This document shows, one piece after another, positions 52,589-58,655 of a stretch of 58,655 nucleotides of DNA. Numbering within the stretch: position 1 is the first letter of the stretch; each line of letters opens with the position of its first letter. Under the pieces are notes generated by a model. It had not been told where the DNA came from. It ran no database searches and saw only the letters and a list, made by a program, of their open reading frames with translations. A program made the translations under genes and the position numbers. The DNA is from an uncultured bacterium (GTDB lineage Bacteria; Cyanobacteriota; Vampirovibrionia; Gastranaerophilales; Gastranaerophilaceae): contig CADCKD010000010.1 in assembly GCA_902801985.1 (NCBI GenBank), positions 1 through 58,655 of the forward strand, in the 5' to 3' direction.

Positions 52589-53728
52589 CTATGATACCTC
52601 CACTGCAAGTTTACCAGACATCAAGCGTGGTAGCAACAAATCACGCTGTTGCTTCAAGTTATTATTCTGTTTCATTAAAGTTGCGATAGACAAGTGCATA
52701 TCTTTAACTAAATCATTAAATTTATTTCTTACTTCTTCTGCTGGCAATAATATTTTTAATCTATTAACATCTTTTGAATAAACATGAGGTTGAGCTGCAC
52801 CTCTTTGTAGGTTATCAATACAAGGTCTGATATTATTCAGCAATTCATATAGGTAGAACACATTATCAATATTATTTACATACATACAATCGGCTGCCCA
52901 TATATCAGAATAATTTATACGCATATATCCAGCATTTGCACCAGAAGAACTTATTGTAATTGACACTCCTTTAACATTTGATTCATTATGAAATCCAGAA
53001 GGTTCAATTCCAGCAGAAATAACTGGGATACTTCCGTCTATCATTTCAGAAGCTGTTATATTTTTACCTCTTGTGAATACTCCTAAACTTTCTATTTTAT
53101 CCACTTCCCAGCCGTCTGGGATGCCGTCTGTGAACTTGGCTGTTTTGTAGCCGGGAAAACGGAAGCGAACAAACCACTCTTTATATAGCTCCTCTGCCAT
53201 ATCTTGCAATATCTCAATCTTACGGTTATTCTTCTCCATCAAATCATCATAAGCCGACAGCACAGATGCTATTGCTTTCTGTTCTTCAAGGTCTTTATCT
53301 GGACATTGAAATCTTAAAAGGTTTTCTATTCTTAGGTTTGGTTGCGTTGCGACACAAGAAACATTATCTATATATTGCCTAAACTCTTTTGTTGTTGTTA
53401 TGTAGAATATATATCTACTGTCATTCTCTTCATTTATTTTCAAACGGATTGTTCCGTTATTATATACAGCTTCCAAATCTTTGTTTACATAATAGGATAC
53501 ACCAACGGTAGCACCAGTTCTTGCAACAAGTATATCCCCCTTCGCAAGTTTAAATTTCTTGTAATTATCTTTTGAAGTTTCTGTATAAGCCCATTCTTCG
53601 TATGGTTTCGCTTGAGATATATCTTGTATTCTTATACACCGTAAATCTGTTGGATAATCCAATACAGGAGCTCTTTTAATAGCATCTAATCCAGTATTAG
53701 CATTGGTTATAGCTTCCTTAAGTCTCAT
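52589..53728 (-). CDS. hsdS: Type I restriction specificity subunit
   Basis: A 379-residue protein with two target-recognition domains separated by the conserved coiled coil. The first ends LEEQKAIASVLSAYDDLMEK, the second begins GWEVDKIESLG and ends LKQQRDLLLPRLMSGKL, the standard HsdS C-terminal helix. The two domains recognise the halves of a bipartite target. The first domain begins abruptly (MRLKEAITNANTGL) and may be slightly short at the N-terminus. Its ATG overlaps the hsdM stop (TAATG), so translation is coupled to the C-terminal part of the broken hsdM. Confidence 0.93.
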   Translation of the reverse strand: MRLKEAITNANTGLDAIKRAPVLDYPTDLRCIRIQDISQAKPYEEWAYTETSKDNYKKFKLAKGDILVARTGATVGVSYYVNKDLEAVYNNGTIRLKINEENDSRYIFYITTTKEFRQYIDNVSCVATQPNLRIENLLRFQCPDKDLEEQKAIASVLSAYDDLMEKNNRKIEILQDMAEELYKEWFVRFRFPGYKTAKFTDGIPDGWEVDKIESLGVFTRGKNITASEMIDGSIPVISAGIEPSGFHNESNVKGVSITISSSGANAGYMRINYSDIWAADCMYVNNIDNVFYLYELLNNIRPCIDNLQRGAAQPHVYSKDVNRLKILLPAEEVRNKFNDLVKDMHLSIATLMKQNNNLKQQRDLLLPRLMSGKLAVEVS

Positions 53729-54408
53729 TACAAAAACAACTCCTTCAAATTATCATCCAGTATGTTTTCCAATCCTGCAACTTCATCAGATAGAGCTTTG
53801 TATTCTTTATTTAATCCGAGCATCTTATCCTTAAACTCTTCTTCTGTCATTCCGTCATCTTCTATGACAACTCCGACATAACGACCAGGATTCAAGGAAT
53901 AGTCTTGGTCTTTTACTCCGTCTTCACCTTCCAGTTTAGCAACTTTGCACAAGCCAATGACATTTCTATACTTACCTTCCGGGAATCTTTCCTTCAACCA
54001 ATCAATATTAGCTTGCCAGTAGCTCTTAGGAGGGTTATCTTCTTCATCAGAAGTTTCAGGAGCATTAGCCATATTTGTTTCATATTCTTTAATCAGCTTT
54101 GTAAACTCTTCTGTTTCACCGTCATATAGTTTTGTTATTATACCCAAATTTTTAATTTGTTCATCAGAAAACTTCCTGTGTGCTCTATCTACTTGAGTAA
54201 ATACATTCCTTGCATCAATGAACAGTATTTCATCTTTTTTGTCAGTATTTGGCTTTTGTTTATCGAAAAACCATAATGTTGCAGGAAGGGTAACGGAAGT
54301 AAACATATTAGATGGCAGAGTTACTATTTGTTTTATAATACCTGCTTCAATCATTTTTGTTCTTATATCAAATTCACTTGCTCCTGCATCTGAAGCAGAA
54401 TTTGCCAT
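53728..54408 (-). pseudogene. hsdM: Type I methyltransferase subunit, C-terminal part after a frameshift
   Basis: Continues HsdM in a shifted frame. From ATG 54408 it reads MANSASDAGASEFDIRTKMI, which in intact HsdM lies inside the methyltransferase core. In this frame the upstream codons, starting near 54488, give KETVPNANYLWISYFATALN, exactly the expected HsdM sequence, so the two parts are one gene split by a one-base shift. The end (LNKEYKALSDEVAGLENILD) is the usual C-terminal coiled coil for HsdS binding. If the A-run regained one base the gene would read through. Confidence 0.85.
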
Positions 54409-54434
54409 AACAAGAGCAGAACGTCCATTTTCAT

Positions 54435-55463
54435 TTAATGCTGTTGCAAAGTATGAAATCCAAAGATAATTGGCATTAGGAACAGTTTCTTTTTATCTTT
54501 ATCTTTCTTCGTAGATTTTGATTTGTTTTTGGGAATTCCATAAACATTAAATCTTGGGTCGTCTTTTACTTTATCATAAACGACCTCATCAACATTAAAA
54601 GGAGGATTTGCCATTACATAATCAAATCTGCCAACTGCATCATGAGGGTCTGAATAAAATGAATTAGCTTCTCTTACATCCCCTCTAACATTATGCAAAA
54701 GTAAGTTCATTTTTGCTAGTTTTACTGTATCCGGGTCTTTTTCTACACCATAACACATAAATTTCATCATATCCTCATTTGTTGCATTATGATTGTGCAT
54801 ATATCTTGCAGCTTGCACAAACATACCTCCTGAACCACAAGCAGGATCAAGAAATAATTTATTCCCAACCTCAGGTTTTAATACTTCAACCATGTATCTT
54901 ACAACAGAAGCCGGCGTATAGAATGTTCCGCCGTCCTTACCTTCGTTTAATGCAAAATTCCCCAGGAAATACTCATAAATTTCTCCAAATAGGTCAATCT
55001 CTATATTTTCAGGAATGTTTTTGAAAATTCGAATGATTTTAGATAATAGTTCAGGTTCCTCCTCCGGAACTAACTGTCCATATACTTCCTTGGGTAAAAC
55101 TCCTTCCATTCTATCATTTTCTTTTTCGATTTCTTCCATTGCTTTTTTAATAAGGGTTGCTTTGTTTGCATCATCAGGAGCATTGTTTATAAAATCATAA
55201 TATGCACATTCAGGAAGATAGAAACCGCATTTTTCAATGGCAACTTCTTTTATGCTTTTTTCTGCACGAGACCCTTTAAGACGATTATATTCCGCATCAA
55301 TTGCGGGTTTGTGTTGTTTAAATAAAATATCAGCATAACGTAGAAATATTAATCCCAAAATAGGCTGTCCATATTTATTTGCTGCCAGATGAGCTCCTGC
55401 ACGAAGCATGTCCGCCGAATGCCACAAATCATCTTTTAGTTTCTTTAATTCCTTACTATTCAT
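54435..55463 (-). pseudogene. hsdM: Type I methyltransferase subunit, N-terminal part before a frameshift
   Basis: HsdM N-terminal helical domain (LKKLKDDLWHSADMLRAG, LGLIFLRYADILF) followed by the methyltransferase fold: DPACGSGGMF (206-213) and catalytic NPPF (286-289), with FYTPASVVRYMVEVL before motif I. After KKDKDKKKL the frame derails into LMPIIFGFHTLQQH and stops. One A missing from the five-A run on the minus strand (T-run 54490-54494) explains this. As written, the product would be a truncated, probably inactive methyltransferase. AAGGAG lies before the ATG. The whole reading, 53728-55463, would be about 578 residues. Confidence 0.88.
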
Positions 55464-55551
55464 ATAATTTTAACTCCTTGCTTTTATTATACATGCTGAT
55501 TATTAAAAATCTTGTTACCTGCATACATATAACTTAGACTTGAATTTGTAT

Positions 55552-55557
55552 TATAAT
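55552..55557 (+). promoter_or_regulatory. -10 box of the DUF4365 gene, predicted leaderless
   Basis: Perfect TATAAT, exactly six bases, then ATG 55564. No Shine-Dalgarno lies in between, and the -35 region is weak. Confidence 0.55.
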
Positions 55558-55563
55558 TTCCTT

Positions 55564-56670
55564 ATGACACGTAGAATCCAAAACACAATAACAGAGAAAA
55601 AGGGAATTAATGCCTTTAAAACGTTAGTAGAAGATAATGGTTCAATATTTCGCGAGATAGCAACAGTCGATGATATTGGGCATGATGCTAATATAGAATT
55701 TTGTGAACGGCATAACAATGAATATAAATCTACTGGTATTGAAATAAAAATTCAAATAAAATCCGGAGAATCATATTTTAATGGTAATAACGCTTTTATT
55801 AAAGGGGATAAAGAACATTTTGAATACTGGAAAAGACATATATTACCTACCGTTGGAATTGTTTACAATCCTAAAAGTAAAATATTATACTGGACAAATA
55901 TTTCTGAATATTTAGAGCAACAGGAAAAATTTGATAATTATAATATACCTTGCAATAAAATTTTAAATGAAAAGAATTTTCAAAATTTTGTAAATGAATG
56001 TTCAAACTATTGTAGAAATAACAAAAACAGAATTGATTCAGAAATGAGATTTGAAGCTTTGTATTCTGAGAATACAGAAGTAGCTTGCAGTGCCTTAAAA
56101 ACACTGTTTCTGTATGACAGAGATTTTCAAGTATTTTGGAACACAATAATGTCTTATTTAGCCATCTGCAAAGATAAATTCGTTCTTAAACAGATAGTTT
56201 ATTATTTATCTATAGCAATAGGACACCAAGGAGATGTATTTTGGCATAAAGATAATGAAATAAAACAATCCATAAAAAGTTGGCTAACTAAAAAAATTAA
56301 CGATATTGTCGATGAAAACATATTATACAAGATATTATCCGTAATAAATGAAGATGAAGGAATAGATAGAGGAACTATAGGTAACTATATTATTCTTTTT
56401 ATAAAAGAAATAGAACACAAAAAAGAATTTCTTATTAAAGTATTTGAAAATACACAGCATGAATTTTACATTAGAGATATTGCATTAATGTATTATTTAA
56501 GCGAGCTTCCTTCAAATGAAGCATTAAATTGGTTACAACAAAACTTAAATTGGTTAAATAATGAGCAATTGCCAATAAATTTAAATATAAAAATATACCC
56601 CGAATTTAAACAACAATTTGAACTGTATAAAGATTGTATTGAAAATTATGGCGGTATATTCCTATATTAA
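55564..56670 (+). CDS. DUF4365-domain protein (predicted nuclease-like) with helical C-terminus
   Basis: A 368-residue protein. Residues ~1-125 are a DUF4365 domain: ITEKKGINAFKTLVEDNG, VDDIGHDANIEF (Asp), EIKIQIKSGESYF (Gln-x-Lys) and HWKRHILPTVGIVYN-like strand (YWKRHILPTVGIVYN). This pattern is a variant of the PD-(D/E)XK fold with Gln in place of Glu, and DUF4365 genes often occur in defence regions. The C-terminal two thirds are helical, possibly HEAT-like. The ATG at 55564 is chosen over the TTG at 55540, which would put the -10 box inside the gene. It diverges from hsdM, 100 bases apart. Confidence 0.75.
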   Translation: MTRRIQNTITEKKGINAFKTLVEDNGSIFREIATVDDIGHDANIEFCERHNNEYKSTGIEIKIQIKSGESYFNGNNAFIKGDKEHFEYWKRHILPTVGIVYNPKSKILYWTNISEYLEQQEKFDNYNIPCNKILNEKNFQNFVNECSNYCRNNKNRIDSEMRFEALYSENTEVACSALKTLFLYDRDFQVFWNTIMSYLAICKDKFVLKQIVYYLSIAIGHQGDVFWHKDNEIKQSIKSWLTKKINDIVDENILYKILSVINEDEGIDRGTIGNYIILFIKEIEHKKEFLIKVFENTQHEFYIRDIALMYYLSELPSNEALNWLQQNLNWLNNEQLPINLNIKIYPEFKQQFELYKDCIENYGGIFLY

Positions 56671-56809
56671 TGGGGTTTAAACATTGTTCAAAGTGTGTTT
56701 AATAGATGTTTTAAAATTGAACAAAGAACACAAAACTTATCAAAAAAGTATCAGTAACTTTGAGAGTGAATTATCAGGGAGTTTTGAAGTATTTCCCTCA
56801 AAAATTAAA

Positions 56810-56833
56810 AAGTTTGAGAATTCTCTCAAACTT
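56810..56833. repeat. Perfect inverted repeat of the end motif
   Basis: AAGTTTGAGA, ATTC, TCTCAAACTT: a 10-bp perfect stem with a 4-base centre. The half-site TTTGAGA/TCTCAAA is the same motif repeated at both ends of the element, so this is a candidate paired protein-binding site. Confidence 0.6.
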
Positions 56834-56961
56834 CCGGGGGTACTTTTCTCAATCTCTCTGATAATCTACATATAACCTGACGGATAAATTTGAAAGAGGA
56901 AAAGCGGGTATAATTTAGAAAATGTTTGAAATTAAGCCACTTCCCTCAATTTAAGAAAAAA

Positions 56962-57077
56962 TTATCCTTTTTATCCTTTATTTATCCTTAGAATTATCCT
57001 TTTTTCTTGTTAGTTTAGGGAATTTTGCCTCAAACCACGACAGAATTTGGGTTCTAGCAAGGATAGAAAAAGGATAA
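56962..57077. repeat. TTATCCTT iteron-like array
   Basis: TTATCCTT at 56962-56969, 56971-56978, 56982-56989 and 56994-57001 in one orientation, and AAGGATA at 57059-57065 and 57070-57076 in the other. Spacing of 9-12 bases puts neighbouring copies about one helical turn apart. Confidence 0.65.
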
Positions 57078-57181
57078 AAATTTCCGAGAAGTGGGAAGTT
57101 TTTGTCGGATTAGTATGCCAAACTACTTGTTATTAAGTTTTATAAGGCAGTTTATAGTTTAACAAGTTTTGTATTAAAAAA

Positions 57182-58561
57182 TCAATAATTATAGCGTAAA
57201 TTCACAGCCCAATTTGGCATTCCAAATTCTATTAACAAGTCAATAAAACTTTTAGAATATTTTCTTATATCACCTTCAGCTGCAACTGCAATAAATTCTT
57301 TGGGATTATTAAAAGCATAGTCAAAATGTTTATTTTTTATATTTAAATTCCCTTTTTTAAATTCGTTGTATAACTGACTTTTAATTTTTGATTTAATAGT
57401 TTTTCCATCTGCTTCATACCAACTATCAGGGAATTTTTCTAATCGTTTCCAGTCAGCACAATGCATTAGTTCGTGTCTTAAAGCCCATTCAATATTTTCA
57501 TAACCACATATTGCTATTTTACCAGAGCCATTTGCACAACAATAACCGCTAGATTTTGAACCACCATAAGCTGATGTGTCATCAACATAATCTTTTTGAG
57601 CCTTGAGTAGATTTATTGTTGGTGGAAATCTTAAGCTGCCCCAGAACCTAAATCCTACTCTAGTTGCACTTTTCCAATTTTCGAATACTCTTTCGATGTA
57701 ATCAATTTTATCTTTACGGAAATTTGAAGTCGGTATAATTATTTTCACTCCATATTTTTCATTTATTTTTTTAAGTTTTTCTTTATCGGAAGGAGACATT
57801 GAAACAGAATTCGGAATACTATCCAAATATATATTTTCATACATATAAGTTAATGCCGGATCACGCTGATAGCTATCATTATTATCGCAGGCTTCAATAA
57901 AACATTCTACCCTTTGCTGCTCAATATAATCAAGGTACGAATCCTTATTTATTGTTATATTATTATCTTTACAATATTTTCTATATTTGAGCCATTGTGG
58001 AGTGGTTGAACCATCAATTTGTTTATATGTAATATATTTATTTGTAAGATTATTATATGCCTCTATTTTCTTTAATAAAAACTTCTGTTCACCTATTCGC
58101 ATATTAATTGGCAATGAACGTATATCCTCTTTTTGGCACTCGAATAAAGTACGGAGTTTCTTATCATCAATATTCTTTATACCATTTTCTATTTCTTTTA
58201 AATATGCTTCATATTCACATACTTTAATAGCAATTGTAGGATAATCGAGAAGTGTTGTTTTACCGGTATTAATATCTTTGATAATTTCACTAAAATCTAA
58301 TGCTAAAGAAAAGTTTATTTTATTTCTTACAAAACAATCCAAAGCACTATTAGAAAATCTTGTCTGATACTTTTTCGTTTGAGGGTCACGATATTCTTTT
58401 TGTGCAAGTACAAAAAAGTTCGAAAAATCCTTAATATTTGCTAACTGTAAAATTTCCTTTGCATTATAACGGTATTCTTCTTTTCCCTCTGGAGTTATTA
58501 ATTTTAGGGTTGATAATAGTTCAATATTTTTATAATTTTCGTGTTTTGAGAATTCAGCCAA
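57182..58561 (-). CDS. Putative HExxH zinc metallopeptidase
   Basis: A 459-residue protein whose C-terminal part is a zincin: WALRHELMHCADW (His363, Glu364, His367) with a likely third ligand Glu422 in NNPKEFIAVAAEG, about 55 residues on. That is the gluzincin-like spacing of lethal-factor-type peptidases. The segment before it (GFRFWGSLRFPPTINLLKAQ and GSKSSGYCCANGSGKIAIC) fits an active-site domain. The N-terminal ~290 residues are helical and unknown. The only start before the first stop is TTG 58561, with no ribosome site and a TGA two codons ahead, so the 5' end may be broken or the start misplaced. Its target is unknown. Confidence 0.65.
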   Translation of the reverse strand: MAEFSKHENYKNIELLSTLKLITPEGKEEYRYNAKEILQLANIKDFSNFFVLAQKEYRDPQTKKYQTRFSNSALDCFVRNKINFSLALDFSEIIKDINTGKTTLLDYPTIAIKVCEYEAYLKEIENGIKNIDDKKLRTLFECQKEDIRSLPINMRIGEQKFLLKKIEAYNNLTNKYITYKQIDGSTTPQWLKYRKYCKDNNITINKDSYLDYIEQQRVECFIEACDNNDSYQRDPALTYMYENIYLDSIPNSVSMSPSDKEKLKKINEKYGVKIIIPTSNFRKDKIDYIERVFENWKSATRVGFRFWGSLRFPPTINLLKAQKDYVDDTSAYGGSKSSGYCCANGSGKIAICGYENIEWALRHELMHCADWKRLEKFPDSWYEADGKTIKSKIKSQLYNEFKKGNLNIKNKHFDYAFNNPKEFIAVAAEGDIRKYSKSFIDLLIEFGMPNWAVNLRYNY

Positions 58562-58655
58562 TGCTCATGTACGGTAAAGAAGCAAGCAACCGAAAACAAT
58601 AGATAGACCGCCAGCACTACACTATTCCGAACCAAAGACCAAAAGATAAGCATTT

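Larger units (their letters stand above)
33600..57120 (+). mobile_element. Mu-type transposon carrying defence-like cargo
   Basis: Ends are approximate. The element starts with a ~750-base repeat-rich non-coding end, then a MuA-like DDE transposase, a MuB-like ATPase and a third DNA-binding protein. About 18 kb of cargo follows, and then a second non-coding repeat stretch at 56.7-57.1 kb. The two non-coding stretches share a perfect 12-mer (CACTTCCCTCAA at 33672 and 56938) and many CTCAAA / TTTGAGAG motifs, as expected of transposase-binding ends. No phage head or tail genes are seen, so this is a transposon rather than an intact Mu-like prophage. I could not find a convincing 5-bp target duplication or exact TG/CA termini. 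Confidence 0.65.
56671..57181. repeat. Right non-coding stretch of the Mu-type element, motif-rich
   Basis: No credible gene lies here. It holds TTTGAGAG near 56759, CCCTCAAA at 56795-56802, CACTTCCCTCAA at 56938-56949 (identical to the left end at 33672) and GCCTCAAACC at 57027. A near-perfect hairpin and an array of TTATCCTT sites are listed separately. The shared motifs make this the probable second end of the transposon. The exact boundary is not visible. Confidence 0.55.

Noticed and set aside
56684-56875. 63-residue plus-strand frame in the right non-coding stretch
   Set aside because: It reads straight through the inverted repeat and motif sites; no ribosome site and no recognisable sequence.
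56962-57077. TTATCCTT array considered as a CRISPR
   Set aside because: Repeats are 8 bases with spacers of a few bases, far too short for a CRISPR array, and no cas gene is nearby.

Overview
The window is AT-rich bacterial DNA. It most likely comes from an uncultured gut lineage of the non-photosynthetic cyanobacterial relatives (Melainabacteria/Vampirovibrionia, order Gastranaerophilales). This is an inference. It rests on several otherwise unrelated proteins that begin with a Ser/Asn-rich tail ending in a (S/T)FG tag (VSFGA, NITFGA, TSFGK, VSFGS), which I associate with that group. Gram-negative envelope genes (TolC, AsmA-like), an MEP-pathway ispG and a cyanobacterial-style GHL10 protein also fit. 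No rRNA, tRNA or CRISPR array was seen.

From 1 to 33.4 kb the DNA looks like ordinary chromosome. In order it holds: a 5'-truncated unknown gene, a Wzx-like flippase, a hexapeptide acetyltransferase, an unknown protein with kinase-like C-terminal motifs, gpmI with a tagged N-terminal extension, a GH35 beta-galactosidase, an AsmA-like protein, a WG-repeat protein, a hemolysin III family protein, sstT, a tolC-type efflux gene divergent from hemW, purB, prfB with its programmed +1 frameshift, an ICMT-like methyltransferase, a YkgJ-type cysteine-cluster protein, rlmN, a metallophosphoesterase and ispG. A secreted-protein operon (small protein, TPR, GHL10) follows, then two tagged membrane proteins and a HEAT/queC/DUF366/SPOR operon. 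Several genes without a Shine-Dalgarno have a -10 box 6-7 bases before ATG, which predicts leaderless mRNAs.

From about 33.6 to 57.1 kb lies a Mu-type transposon. It opens with a repeat-rich non-coding end and a three-gene transposition module: MuA-like DDE transposase, MuB-like ATPase, and a third protein with a DNA-binding domain but no catalytic triad. Its cargo is defence-like: a helical-repeat/PD-(D/E)XK nuclease, a macro-domain protein, small regulators including a Mu gp27-like HTH protein, a tight four-gene minus-strand operon (N6-adenine methyltransferase, double GHKL ATPase/histidine kinase, receiver protein, HNH endonuclease), a type I restriction system whose hsdM is frameshifted in an A-run, and a DUF4365 protein. 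A second repeat-rich non-coding stretch at 56.7-57.1 kb shares motifs with the first and probably marks the other end.

The most promising candidate for an undescribed system is the methyltransferase-GHKL-receiver-HNH operon at 44.4-49.3 kb. It looks like a restriction-modification module put under a cytoplasmic two-component-style sensor. The last gene, at 57.2-58.6 kb, is a putative HExxH zinc peptidase whose 5' end looks broken or unusual.
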